Origin: Tribonema minus
Taxonomy: Eukaryota; Sar; Xanthophyceae; Tribonematales; Tribonemataceae
Direction of reading: 5' to 3'
DNA: 64,000 nucleotides
Assembly (NCBI GenBank): GCA_017506865.1
Contig: JAFCMP010000412.1
Location: forward strand, 434,001 to 498,000
The stretch's first letter is position 1. Every line of letters starts with the position of its first letter. The notes beneath the pieces are model-generated. The model saw only the letters and a program-made list of their open reading frames with translations, had not been told where the DNA came from and did no database searches. The position numbers and the translations under genes were made by a program. Below, piece by piece: positions 1 through 12,100 of this stretch.

Positions 1-335
1 ATCGACCCCTGGAAGCGCACGGGAATTGAGATTTATCAGCTATGGGTGAGAGCAAAATGCACTTTTGTCGCGTTTTGGTTCACGTGGCGGTTCTGTTGTT
101 TGCGCGTACTGAATGATACTTCAAACAGTGCATGCATTGCTCTTCAAGTTTGCGCACTTCTGACAACGTGAGGTGATGATTCCTGTGCATTTTACGTGCA
201 CATGTACCAGTGTGCCTACCCCACACAGGACGCGTTCAAGCTCTTCAGCAGAGTAACTTGGGCGCAATGTCATCAAGTCCTTCAGAACAGTAATGTGGGG
301 CGCTGCTCCATTGCCTGCTTGCTGCTTGCTTGCAG

Positions 336-3316
336 GTAAACTTGCCAGCGCAGCACAAGATGTCCAAGGCACGCATCCAGCTGCTGGGGGAGGGCACAGA
401 CACTCCGCTGCCGCGTGTGACTCTCCCCAGCAAGGCAGAGGTTAGTAGGTTCGCACGGCACCATATCTGTAGCATCCGCACCTAAGGTGTCTGTCCATGG
501 AAGTGCCATGAATGGGACTGGTGCACCGTTGTTCTGCCTCGTGTGGTGCTCTTCAGCAAGCTGAATGCACCTGGAAGTATGTGATACAGGCGCTTTCCTG
601 CCGCATGTGACTCTCCCCAGGAAAGCAGAGGTAAGTAGGTATTGCACGACACCAGATTAATATGATCCAAACCTAAGGTACCTGTACGTGCAAGTGCCAT
701 GAATGGGATTGGTGAACCGTTGTTGCTGCCTTGCATGGTGCTCTTCAGCTGAATGTATTCCATGTGCTTCACTGGCCGACAGAAAAGGACGCTGCGCTTC
801 TAGTCACAGCAGAAAACGAGCGCGCCTGGGACGTTTATCCGGCGTCACAACAAACTTCACATCATGTCGCACCGTCACCTGTTCTTGCTGGTACACAGCA
901 TCTTACTTACCAGCTGCGTTCAGGAGATGCTTTTTTTGTTTTGCAGCAGTGCTCCGCACCACGCCGCCAAACGCTTTGGCAGACTCTTCCGCGTCGCATT
1001 TGAAGCTGCAGACCTGCACACACATACTACATGCTCTTGTGGATGGCAGCACTTGCTGCCAAAAGTGATCGATACCTCACTAGAACAAAGTATGGTCTGC
1101 TGCTACATTGCTGTGTTGGCGATGGTCCCAAAGTTTGTGAGAACGACGACAGTACTTGTACATGCGTGTTAGTGCACTTGGCGTAACTGCTGTACTAGTG
1201 AACAAAGCCTGGAACATGCGCGCGCTGTGCATGCTCCGCATACCTACCATGTTAACACAATGCTTTGGAGGGCTTTCCCGCGTCCACAGCGCTGAGAGTT
1301 AAGTTAGGGTTAAGGGTTAGGGATAGGGCTATGGCTATGGCTTAGGGGGCTGCAGACCTGCGCACACTGTATGCAGTAGTGTCAGCGTGTACCGTAAATC
1401 ACGGGGTATAAGGCAGTGCCTCTGTATAAGAAACGGGTATCTTATACGGCGTATAAGACACCCGTTTCGTATAACATTTTGACAGGCATGTATGTAAGAT
1501 ACTAGGTTTGCCGTATAAGAAACGCCCTTTCTTATACACCGTATAAGAAACCCTTGCGTGTAAGAAAGGGGGTTCCTTACGCGACGGTATAAGAAACCCC
1601 GTACCTTGTGCAGCAAGCAAGGCAACTTTCGAATTGTAGCAAAGCACCAACGACAGGCATGCAGCAAGCAGTGCGTGAGCTTGGCAGGCCCTCGCTTGCG
1701 CTTGCAGCAGGCTCTGGTGCTGGTCATCTGATTCACCATCGCTGGTGGCGCTGCTGCTGCTGCTGCTGCTGCTAAACCGGCTAAACCAGCTGCACTACCA
1801 CCGGCGGCATTCATTGTTCAGCCGCAATACATACCACTCACTCAGTCTCACCCCCGCTCTCAACTTCAAGACCCCAACACCGTTGGTGACGCATACGCAT
1901 GCATGCGCGCATGTACGCCGTATAAGATTCCTGTTTCTTATAGCATGTTGACAGTTGTGTATGCAAGATACTAGGTTTGCTGTATAAGATACTCCCTTTC
2001 TTATACGCCGTATAAGCAACCCGTTTCTAAGAGGCCTCAAAAGCTGGCGTTGTTAAGGAACGGGTATCTTATACCCCGTGATTTACGGTACTCTGCAGAG
2101 CTCACGCGCGCAGGTGGTGGCTAATACAGGCACAGTCGCACTCCACCGCACGCCGCGCCACATACTGCACTTCTCAACGGTGACAGTACCCATGTGCGTG
2201 TCGACGCCCCCTATGCTAATAATATACTTCTGTAGCCTACAATACGTGCTCGCGCTGCGCTCGCTTGGCGCGCCGCAGGTGGTGGTGATCGCAGGCGATG
2301 TTGCAGGGCAGCGCTCCCCTAGTGCGCTCCACCGTACGCTGCTCTCCATATGTTAATTGATAGCATGCACAGTCTCAATGTACTACTCATACATGCGCGT
2401 TAACACACTCAGCAGTTACAACATACTTTGACTCGTGGCCAATTGCAGCAGCGGCGACCACGGTGTTGTGGTGGAAGGCATTTGCGGCTGGCCACACCGT
2501 GTCACCTAGAGCTCTACGGTCTTTTGATTCGTTTCCATACTCATGAAGCCTACAACACTTGCGCGCTCTGCGCTTCGCAGGTTGTAATGATCGCAGCCGA
2601 GGTCGCAGGGCAGCATTTACCTAGTGCACTCCCCCGTGCGCTGCTCTCTCAATATGTCAATTCAGAACATGCGCAGTTCTTAATAGAAGTATACTCTATT
2701 TATGCATGTGTGTTGACGCACTCTGCAGTAACAACAAACTTCTGAAGCCCACAACGCTTGCGCGCTCTGCGCTCCGCAGGTGGTGGTGATCGCAGGCGAA
2801 GTCGCAGGGCAGCGCTCGCCCAGCGCGCTTCACCGCACGCCGCTCTCCATACTGCACGTCACAGTGCAACCAGGGGGGCACTTCGAGCACCCCCTCCCGC
2901 GCCACCACACATGCCTAGTGTACGTGCGCAAGGGGGACATGACGGTGAAGGGGGGCGGTGACTCCGACTCTGACTCTACTCGACCGGCAGCGCAGAGGAG
3001 TCTCGAGTCGTCGAGTAGCGGCGGCGCGGCGGTCGCGACGCACTGCATGGCGTGGCTCGGGGGTAGCGGCGACGCGGTGCTGCTGGCAAATGAGGGGAAT
3101 TCCGAGTTGGATTTTCTGCTGTTGGAGGGGGAGCCCCTGGGGGAGCCGCGCGCGGCAGGGGGGTCTTTTGTGATGAACACCCCCCAAGAGATAGGGCAGG
3201 CGTATGAGGACTACAATCGCGGGTTCTTTGGCGCGCCGTGGGACCACAAGCTGAGCGATGAGGATTGGCTGAGCGTTGTGCGACGTAACCGCCGCGGCGA
3301 CAGTGAACCGCAATAA
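336..3316 (+). CDS. Pirin family protein, C-terminal two exons (5' part lies before the window)
   Basis: Two exons, 336-440 and 2780-3316 (stop TAA), join in phase 0 and give 213 residues. Exon one reads VNLPAQHKM..., which matches the pirin 'NLPA(R/K)HKM' stretch of the first cupin. Exon two has VVVIAGEVAGQRSP, then the second-cupin FEHPLPRHHTCLVYV, and ends with LLLEGEPLGEP and FVMNTPQEIGQAYEDYNRGFFG, the standard pirin C-terminal signature. Pirins are bicupin metal-binding proteins with roles as quercetinase-like enzymes or nuclear cofactors; which applies here cannot be read. There is an acidic Ser/Asp insert around 2950-3010. The splice sites are CAG/GTAAAC at 335, GAG/gttagt at 441 and cgcag/GTGG at 2780. 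The N-terminal cupin with its metal ligands is outside the window. The 2.3-kb intron holds a foldback element and junction copies. Confidence 0.88.
595..650 (+). repeat. Decayed copy of the pirin exon-1 donor junction
   Basis: The stretch around 600-650 repeats the end of the upstream exon (CATGTGACTCTCCCCAGGAAAG, close to 410-440) followed by gtaagtaggt, so the 3' end of the exon and its donor site are both copied inside the intron. The surrounding 480-560 and 680-740 also resemble each other, with a shared 'gtgccatgaatgggac/attggtg' block. Confidence 0.8.
1389..2091. mobile_element. Foldback / MITE-like element with 24-bp inverted ends
   Basis: The ends are exact inverted repeats: 1389-1412 begins GTACCGTAAATCACGG and 2068-2091 is its reverse complement. 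Near both ends and inside are many short palindromes built on CTTATACNNCGTATAAG (for example about 1440-1460, 1500-1550, 1915-1935, 1985-2015). A CTG run lies at about 1750-1775. No transposase reading frame is visible, so this would be a non-autonomous element. I see no convincing target-site duplication. It sits inside the pirin intron. Confidence 0.72.
2095..2660 (+). repeat. Three decayed copies of the pirin exon-2 acceptor junction
   Basis: Copies at about 2095-2190, 2260-2352 and 2565-2655 repeat the intron end and the first 80-90 bp of the exon beginning at 2780 (cgcag/GTGGTGGTGATCGCAGG...). Each keeps an AG at the splice position and is followed by unrelated intron sequence. All three lie upstream of the intact exon. 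Confidence 0.85.
2428..2548 (+). repeat. Dispersed repeat, GAGCTCTACGATC family, copy 1
   Basis: About 110 bp (gactcgtggccaattg... to ...ttgattcgtttcc) is shared with 7690-7795. The core GAGCTCTACGATCTTTTG recurs near 7770, 20955 and 38377, with an inverted partial copy at about 20566-20590. Confidence 0.75.
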
Positions 3317-3916
3317 GTTGAAGTTCAAGCGGTGGTCGTTTCATGCTCGAGGGCTTGTGCTGGCACAGCGAGTGCCGCCGGCTCTTGCCAATTTTGACAC
3401 TTTGTAAAATCGTGGAGTCGATGGCATCGACTTCTTCAGAGTGCTCGCGACAAATAAAGCCACTGCAAAGATGGCCTTTGTGCTGTAAGGTCTCTGTGTC
3501 AACAATGGAATGTGTGTGTTGTGCACCATCGCGCAGCAGTGAATGCCTTCTGCCTGTGGTTGGCACTGTGGGCATTTGCCCCTGCATTGCCTGCCAGCCA
3601 AAAACAACGCGCGCGCCCTTGTCCTGTCATTCGTATACTGTGGCGGCAGCACATCAGTGATGCTCGGTGGCACGCCGTGCGCTTGCAAGCATGGACCAGG
3701 CATGTCACTCAGGGGATGCATGTTTTTCGAAAAGTGGTGGCATGGTACGCTTTGTGCATGGTTCCTCTTTGACTGGGGACTTGTTGCCATACTCATCAGA
3801 GCCGATGCACACGACACAACATGAAGCACAAGCGGGAATCAAAATGGCACAAAAAAGGTCATAACGTCAACGCACAATCAACCATCATGGCCCAACATTG
3901 CATGAAAGCGATGAAT
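3317..3916. other. Intergenic, no gene seen
   Basis: This lies between the pirin stop and a dispersed repeat. There is an AATAAA-like hexamer at about 3452 that could belong to the pirin 3' end. Several short open frames exist on both strands, but none has recognisable protein character or splice support. Confidence 0.5.
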
Positions 3917-4436
3917 GTACTTATGATCTTGTATTTATAGCAGCCCCAAGGTGGGCTTGATGCGTTGGATAAGAATGCAAAAAACTAAAATCGGACGGGC
4001 CCTTAGAGCCCTGCGTTGCAGGCTTGTACTAGACTCATGGGGGGCAGACACAGCGGCACCCAGTCTGAGCCACACCTATCGTAGCCGATGTCTCCATCTC
4101 TTGAGCGAAAACGCCGGAGGACCGCGGTTATGCCTCTAGTATACATTTGGGCCAGAGGCGCCCGGTCCTCGATTCCTTGCCTAAGCACGCCGCTGACGTG
4201 CCTGGCCGAGGTTCTCTTTCTTGCGTGTTCAAGCAAACGATCTACAGTGTGCCCTGATGCTATCCGTATCCCCATGTTCCAATATCCCCTGCTGCTGCCC
4301 AAAGCCGTATCCTCACCACACGCGACTCCGCAGCTCCTGCTCACAGCCAGCATCTCCCATCCCCTTGCTGCCTGATGCACCCTCGCCACCATCAGCGCCA
4401 CCGCGAGTGCTGCCGCACCTCTCGGTGCTAACGAGC
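3917..4436 (+). repeat. 520-bp dispersed repeat, copy 1 (inverted partner at 39194-39713)
   Basis: The whole 520 bp is near-identical to the reverse complement of 39194-39713. Both ends stop sharply: GTACTTATGATC at one end and TAACGAGC at the other. It contains TATTTATAG near one end. An open frame on the minus strand (about 140 residues, shared with the other copy with very few changes) is present, but the protein resembles nothing I know. It lies just downstream of the aquaporin stop. Confidence 0.9.
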
Positions 4437-4630
4437 AGTATATGTACTTGTATTGATTTCGTGGGGCGCGAAAAGCCCTCTCTTTCATGGATTGTGTGCG
4501 CGCTCAATGCAACGCATGTACATTTACCGGAACCACTTGCATCACACAGATATACACATACACGACACCGTCGTTGCACCAGATGTCTGCCGCGCCTGTG
4601 CTCCACTTCACCCGCTTGCGGTCCGCTCTC

Positions 4631-7600
4631 TCACTGCTGTGTATCCCCGAGGCAAATCGCCACGCTGCCACCGAGCAGTGCGCCCAGCAACGGCGCCACC
4701 GTATACACCATCAAGCTGCAGAAGGGACCCCCCGTGGGGAATGCGTAGCGCCCCCAGCCGGCGGCGCAGCACAGCAGGCGTGCGGCGATGTCCCTGCGGC
4801 GCAGCACACGCGTTGTTCGGTCATGACCTCAGTTGAGCGCTGAGCGCTGAGGTGCGCACTGCTGCTGAGCACTGGGGTGCAGAGCTTGCTAATGCTGATG
4901 CGTGATTTATATACCCAACCCTGACATAGCGCTGAGCATTTACTGATATTTCAGGAAACAAGTGATACACACCTTTTCTGCAGTGTATAGTTGAAGTATA
5001 CCTCAGAACTGCGAGCCTCGGCAATGTGACATAGACGTGGTGCCCAATTCTTCAAAAAAACACCCTGCACATACCTACATGAGAACCACGGACGCCATGT
5101 AGCACATGAGTACACGAGGAAGCAAACAAAGTACACACGGTCCAATGCAGCACGTTTGCGCCGCGAAACCACGACATTGACCCACACATTGGGCGCATTC
5201 ATCAAACGTTTGGGCTCAAAGAAGGGGGCGAACCTTGCAGGATTGAGCCCCGCCATTGTGATGGGCGCCATGACGCTCATCAGACCCCCCATGGTCAGCC
5301 CAAACAGCAGAGCCTGCAGAGGGGGCGGTGGCACACAAATGGACAGCTTTGTGACGCTACGTGGGAGGTCGTACAGGTATAGAATATTATTTGAGCTTGG
5401 GCCTACATGCAGGGGGCACAGTGGACGAAGTCCGCCTGGAGGCCTATCTCTAGCTGGCCTAGCGCTCGCTTTCAACTGAGCTTAGAGATGTGCTGTGAGC
5501 ACACGCATTGCGCAAGTACAAGAGCACACATATCATAGGTTTCCCGCCCTCAAACGGAAGTTAGTTCACAGTACTTCCTGTCTCTTGTTCAAGAGTGACC
5601 CACCACGCTTCTGGAGTGGCCCGTTGAAGCTACTAGCTAAGATGCAACGGACTGCTACTACCTTGATTGAGCCCCAACGCGCCGTCCCCCTCCTACCCCC
5701 TCTTCGCAAGTGCCTCAAGTGAGCCCCCCCACCCTTTCTTGAAGTAAGCGATCTGTACTTTTACTTCAACTTTGCTCACTCGCGCCCCTTCAGGACCTGA
5801 TGCGATCGACATGCTGGTACCTTGTACCTCAATGCGCCGCCCCCCTCCATCCCCCCGGTTACGCGGCTGCCGCAGCAAGATCCACCCTGCTTCAAACTTT
5901 TGAACAGAGAGAGCACAGGCAAACTTCAACTTCAAGTGCACGTACATTGACCCCCATCGTGCCACCCCTTCCATTACCCGGTTCTGCGGCTGCCGCAGCA
6001 AAAACGACCCTGACTCTCAAAGTGAACGGACAAACTTCAACTTCAACTTCACGTACCTTGACCCCCAGCGCGCCGTCCCCCGCCATCCCCCTGTTCCGCG
6101 GGTGCCGCAGCGAGAACCACACAAACGCCAGCGCCGCCGCGCCCACCGCCTCTGTCGCAAATGCGCGCGCCGCCCCGGGGTACCCCGCCCCAATCCCCAA
6201 CATGAAGTAAGTGTGCGCGTTGGGGTTAGGGTAGAAGGGGGCCAGCGCTGACGCTGAGCGCTGGCTGTTGAAGTTGCCACGCACGAGCCCCCGTGCCGTT
6301 TCGAAGGCGGCGAGGGGGGGGGAGAAGGCGATGAGCGTTGCTGCGGCGCCGATGGCTGCGCCGAGCAGCTGGCTCAGGGTGATGCGGCCGAGCCGCCGCC
6401 ATGATAGCGCGTCGGGGGTCAGAAGCTTCGTGGCCAGGCTGGGGGGGGGGGGGGCGAGGGGGGGGAGGGAGGGGGGGCACTGTGAGTTTTACGTACTGGT
6501 ACTGTGCCAGGGTGTAGGGGCCACGGCGGACAACTCGAAGTCCTCCGAGGGGTTAGCTGTAGCTGGCCGGGCTGAAAGTGGGTAGCGCTTGCATTACAGC
6601 TGAGCTTACAGATGCGCAGCGAGCACACGCACTGCGCAAGCATACGTCTTAGAGCTGCAAGTCTTGCAGACTTCAAAGCATTCTTAAGGTTTCCGCCTTG
6701 CAAGCGAAAGACAAATATAAGTAGGTATCTTCAAGCCTAAGCGAGAATTTCAACAACGAAAATTGAAGTCAACACACTCCGGACGGCCAGGACCAGGATT
6801 TGGGTCTGAGCACTGCAACGCCAGCGTACATTTCAACACTGACGACTGATGCACGGCGTCTACGCATGCATCGGTGCACGTGTCATTGGGCGATGTGAAG
6901 TGCCTCATTTCACGAAAATGCAGCGGTCGAAAGCGTCCAATGTGGTATTGATAACCTAAATACGGCTTTACGATGCCAAAAACAAGATTTGAATTTGAGA
7001 TATACACAAAATGCCGTTTTGGAGAAATCGTTCGCGGTCACCTGAGAGCCGGATTGAAGTGCGCCTGGCACACGTGCGACAGGCACGCCACCATGGCCGC
7101 TACAACTGCCGCCCACACACCCGCCACCATCACCTCCGGTCCGCCCTTTGTTATCCAGCACGCTGTGGCAGCTGCGGCATACACACATGCACCAGCGGCA
7201 TACACACAGGTCCAGGAAAGAAACGCGCTGCAGAGCAGCTGCTGGAACATACACTTTGTTGCTTAGCACACACAGCAGCGGTAGCATCGGCAGCTTCATG
7301 CACCATAACACTTGATGATGCTGTACGGGGCAGCAGCTGCCGCAGGACAGTAAAGCGACGGTGGGCTTCTACATTCTTCCCGGCCTGCTATCATACTTCC
7401 ATGGTTCTGCTGAAAGTAGACAGTTCAGATCAGTGCCACGTCATTCTAGTTGGTGGCACAGGTGCAAAGCCTAAACCATGAGCATTCGGAATGCTCACAA
7501 ATGTGTGCCGGTGCAAAGAATAGTCACAAGCAACAAACTGGTGCCCCTCAAAATATGCGAGGTCACCGTTCCATGGAGCGTGCGCTTGCCAAGCATCAAC

Positions 7601-8367
7601 AGTAGAGTCTCATGGTCAACTATTAGTGCTTCGAACCTAAAAGCTTGCACACAGAAGTCTTTTCGGCTAGTGGATACGGTGGTACTGTTTGACTCGTGGC
7701 CAATTGCTGCAGCAGCGGCGACCACGGTTATTGGTGGAAGGCACTTGCGGCTAACCTTTTCTTGTCACCTAGAGCTCTACGATCTTTTGATTTTTTGTCA
7801 TAAGTGCAGCACGCACAGCACCAACAACAATGCCAGCTTCAGTGTGCCTCGATCATATGCGTTGCCAACAGGGCACAGGTTATTGTGACTTGCCTGTGCC
7901 GGTGCCAACAATGATGGCGGTGCCGACTGCTTCTCCCACGCATTCCCTCAGTTCATCAGAGTGGGGACCTGAGATCACGACGAAACATGCAACAGGACAC
8001 CAACTGTCAATTCCGTTCTCTTCAGGTTCAACAACAACTGCGGAGAAAAAGCCCTGGCTGACATCGATAGCTAATTTGCGCCAACTTCGTCACCTCTAAG
8101 AGCTTTCCATGCTGCACCACTCCGTAGTGCGTGTACCAGCCGCTGTGCCTGTGCTCCGCGCGTCGGGGGCTGCCGCTGCTGCTGCACCACCGCGGGCACG
8201 CTGCCCTCCCCCATGTCTCCTCCTCCAGCTAGCAGCAGTTTCCTTTTCGTGCTCAGTGCACCGTCTCCCCAGGGCTTGTGCGAATGTGCCTCGGCGCCTC
8301 CGTCTCTTGCAGCACCCCATGCCAGCACTGCAGAACACAGCAGCACAACTGTCGCGAGGGCTCGCAT
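4631..8367 (-). CDS. Aquaporin / aquaglyceroporin (MIP family), complete, six exons
   Basis: Exons on the minus strand: 8367-8094, 7968-7894, 7171-7042, 6438-6057, 5313-5234, 4793-4631; all phases fit, giving 367 residues. A 23-residue signal-like segment (MRALATVVLLCSAVLAWGAA) and about 70 low-homology residues come first. TM1 follows (LRECVGEAVGTAIIVGTGT). The first pore motif is NPA at residues 156-158 (HFNPAL) and the second is NPARD at 311-315 (MAGLNPARD); the end is APLLGALLGG. The D after NPAR and the long loop E-like insert between FE and FATEAVGAAAL suggest a glycerol-channel-like type, but substrate choice is inference. Intron 2 uses a GC donor (ACAG/gcaagt). Intron 4 holds copies of the exon-4 donor junction. 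Confidence 0.9.
5400..5570 (-). repeat. Intron segment shared with 6530-6700
   Basis: The stretch with gagcttagagatgtgc...gagcacacgcattgcgcaag and ...aggtttcc(c)gcc is repeated with divergence at 6530-6700. Both copies lie just upstream (in gene direction) of an acceptor, those of aquaporin exons 5 and 4, so two neighbouring introns share their 3' parts. Confidence 0.65.
5690..6005 (-). repeat. Decayed copies of the aquaporin exon-4 donor junction
   Basis: Three copies (about 5690-5770, 5800-5880, 5920-6005) repeat the exon end coding LRHPRNRG..., the donor gtacgtg and the following gaagttgaagttt tract found at 6020-6120. They lie downstream of the intact exon in gene direction. Confidence 0.8.
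7690..7795 (+). repeat. Dispersed repeat, GAGCTCTACGATC family, copy 2
   Basis: This matches 2428-2548 over about 110 bp, including cagcggcgaccacgg, tggtggaaggca and the core motif. It lies in aquaporin intron 2. Confidence 0.75.
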
Positions 8368-9167
8368 CTTGGCCGAAATGTCAGGTTTATGAGCCAGAAT
8401 CTTTCACCAACAACTGCTGCCACGGTAGATCTGCTATTGCAGCGGCTGAGTTGGCTGTCTGCGCCGCCTGAACATGGCTCGCAATGTCTGTAGCTTTGCA
8501 CGAGCACAACTTTGAAAAAAAGTGCTTCGCAACTGCCAGGTCACAAACAAGGCTCTTTCCGAAGCGCGAACCTACAGTTACAAGTTGAGCTTTACAGTTC
8601 ACACAGTTGAGCTATACTTGCCAATTTACTTGGCACTTGACAAGATCCACAGCGCTACAGACGCGCTGCTCTGGAGTTATTTCTTTGCCACACCTCCAAA
8701 AAATGCCTGATGGCAGACATCAGTGAATGCCTGCATCGCATTGTTGTTGGCTTTGCTGGCGTCATGCACGCACAACCTGCTGTACTCCACGCATTCCAAT
8801 TCGAATTGATCACGTCCAGCACAGCTGTGGCAACACATGCCATGGCCGCAGAAAGCATTGAAGATACTATGAAGCGTAGAATCACCTGGCTATACATCAT
8901 GCATGCGCAAGACAGTAGCTGCCCCTTTCTGTGGTATGCCAACAGCAATGCAAAAAGCAGCCTGAATTTGATGATGATTGCAATTACTCATCTCAGAACA
9001 AATTGAACGCATGCAGTCGTTCTCAGCGCAATGCAATGGCAGGACAGGAGGCGCGACCACGAGACCCGCTGTTGTGAACTGGATGTCGTGTACTGAAATT
9101 GTTGTGCATCAGCTCTTGACGCACGTTGCGGTGCCACCACTAGCGCAGCTGAGGAAATGTGTAACTG
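8368..9167. other. Intergenic, no gene seen
   Basis: This separates the aquaporin start from the coiled-coil gene stop; both genes are on the minus strand. It should contain the aquaporin promoter. No ORF here has protein character. Confidence 0.5.
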
Positions 9168-12100
9168 TCAGATTTGTATTTGGTGCTGCTCCAGGAGACC
9201 CAGCAGCTGCTCCGACACTTCCTTGAGCTCTGAATTTTCCTTCAGCAGGCCATTTTCTCTGAACGCCGAGCGCGCGAGGCTGTCCTGCATTGCTTGCCTG
9301 CGTACAGTACAGAAGTAGAGCACAGTACATGACATGAGCAAGCAGCCGGGCCAGAGCTGTGGCACACAGAGATGGTGATATTGCGCAAGAGCTGCCTTGA
9401 AAAGCACTCCGCTGCTAAGCGTGAGACGAGCTTTGTTGCCATGAGGCTCAAGGGAACAGTGCCCAGTGTTCATTTCAAAGTTGGCGCCGGCCGTTGCGTA
9501 CCTTGATGGAGAACTTTGCGCAGACGCACATTATAACTTGGCGACATCATCATCTATGGCAAAACGGTACATAGCAGCAAAACCTTGCAGGATCTGCCAT
9601 GCCTTTGCTTTGAACTCTTGTGTACAGACCTCAATTGCTTGCAGTCATGTTCTCAAAGAGCTGCAGGCTGCCGCTTCCAGCTTCATGCATGGTGAATTGT
9701 GTTGTCGCGCTCAATCCGAAGATCTTGGACCTGATGCTAGCATGGTCTGTCTGACTCCGTCCTCCGTCAACTGTTGCTGCAACAGTTCCAACAGATACCT
9801 CATGCACACACAGCTCGTGCATCTCTCCAATCCTGCACTGCTGCGTTGCCAACCCCTGCCATTCCTCCAGCTGCCGTGCCAGCCGCATTTTCACATACAT
9901 CAAGAAGAAGAGTTGCAAAGCCACCATGACATCATACGCATCCATCCCTACATACGAGTCAAAAGCCACACTGCACACAACAGCTTGTGCCCAGCGTTGT
10001 TCAGCATTCGCCGAACCGGACACATAAGGACCTGTTCAATACTGTTGTGACAATAACATTGTTTTCACCGATCCTGCACAGCCTCGTCGCGCGCCCTCCC
10101 CGCCTCCTCCAGCCGCCGCCCTAGCCCCACTCTCATGTAGCAATCCAGCAATGTTGAACCACAGATATATACACTGCTACAAACACATAGTGCTACACGC
10201 AGAAAAAGCTCATGTATCTCACCGATCCTGCACCGCCTCGTCGCGCGCCCTCCCGACTTCCTCCAGCTGCCGCTCCAGCCCCGCGACCTGCGCACGCAGC
10301 GCGCGCGCCTCCGCCGCCGCGGCCTCCTCCCGCGCCAGCGCCGCGTGCTCGCGCGCCGCGGCCTGCGCGCCCGCCGCCGCCGCCGCCGCCTTGGCGCCAG
10401 ACAGCTCGTCGGCTGAGCGTTGCTGCTCTTCCGCGTGCCGCGCGGCGTCCGCGCGCGCCGCCGTCAGCTCGTCCAGCTGCGCGGCGTGGTGGGTGTTAGG
10501 GTTAGGGCTAGGGCTGCGCATTGCAGTGGAACGGCCGTTGTCGTCATTTCAGGGCAGCATTGGGGTGATCGTCACTGAGTACCAGCAGCAACGGGAGATC
10601 GTGTTCGCAGACTGGTGTGCCAGTGCGATGGCGACTGTTACACTTGGCAAGCAGTAGCGCCTCAATGCACAGCAGCGCTCAGGGTCAGTATGCGCCGATG
10701 CCGCTTCTTGAAGCCGCACAGCGGCAGGGGCGCATTGAAAAAGCAATGGCTGTGCGTTTGCCGACAGAGTAGTTCTTCACATCATGGCTGGTGATGGAAG
10801 CGGTGCGCAGCTTTCAGGCACAGACTGCTGTCGGCCGCGTGCGACATGTTCTGATAGCATGTTTTTGAACTTCAGCTCTTGTTTACCTCACCAGTGAGCC
10901 GTCAGAGCGACAGAAGCTTCAACGCATCTGGTGCCAACGGTCACGCCGAGTTGGTGGCAAGCCCGCCCTTGCCCTTCTTAGTGCATGGCCTTAACTTGAT
11001 ATCATGTGTACACTTCCACTCAACACTTTCTGCAGCAGCACGCACACTACGCGGGGTTGCCTCCGCAAATATGCTTCACGGTGAGCAGCCGCACGTCTGC
11101 TTTCACTGTGAGCACTGGCACAGTGAGCTGTGCACGCATGTAACTGCCACAACTGACCACAAATCTGCTGAGCAATGTGTACTTCAAATCAGCTTCTGCC
11201 GCACGCGCATGCACACTGCATGCACCTGCTGGTATGCCTGGTGACCTGCTCTACTTTGCAGAGCCCCTGCACGTCCTCCTTCATGCAGAGCTCTGCTGCA
11301 GTACTGCTGACACATGCAAGCCACTGCCACGCCAGTACTCAGAGATGCACGGAAGTAAATTCAGAGCTGTGCCGCGATGCCACTAATACACGCAAGCAAC
11401 TGCCATGTCATACTTGAGCATGAACAGGGCAACTGCCTACTTCAACTCACCGCCTGCCGCAGGCGCATGGACACGGCGCGGTACTGCTTGTTCGCCTCCG
11501 CGAACTGCTCCACCGCGAGCGCCTTCATGTCCTCCTTCATCTTGAGCACCGCCGCGGTGCGCTTGTCACGCTCCGCCTCGCGCAGCCCCTCAAACTCGCG
11601 CTGCAGCGCCGCGTGCGCCTCCTCGCGCGCCCCCAGCTGAGCCGTTACCGCGGCCACCTGCGCCTGCGCCGCTGCGAGCTCCGCGGCGTGCGTCTCCGCG
11701 CCCGCCTTCGTCACCGCCTGCAGGTCCAGGTACTGTCGCGTCACCAGCTCCAGTTGAAGACCCTTCTCGGAGAGGCCCTGCGGCAGCAGCGGCGGCGGCG
11801 GTGAGGGGAGAGGGTGAGCCGCTTGGCATTGACATACATGCAGGCGCTGCGGTGGCCGAGGGTGAGAGTGCGATGGTAGTTCGCTGAGCACTGACTGGCG
11901 AGCGGCGCTTGGGAGCCACCACGGTTGAGCATGCGCCGGCAAGAGGTAGGGTTGGGGGTAGGTTGGATAGCCCTATCTGAGATGCCTCCTCCATCTGGAG
12001 CATCGCCCTGCTGCGTTGCAATGACTCCCACGCACATACGCCCAGCACTGGGTGCGGTTGCGTAGCGTGGTGCCTGACTTGTCACTGTCCAGAACTCCCC

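Noticed and set aside
1335-2040. Overlapping frames rich in SYT/RRIR on the minus strand
   Set aside because: Produced by the palindromic GTATAAG repeats of the foldback element.
9466-10050. 194-codon plus-strand frame
   Set aside because: Antisense across an intron and junction copies of the coiled-coil gene; no protein character.
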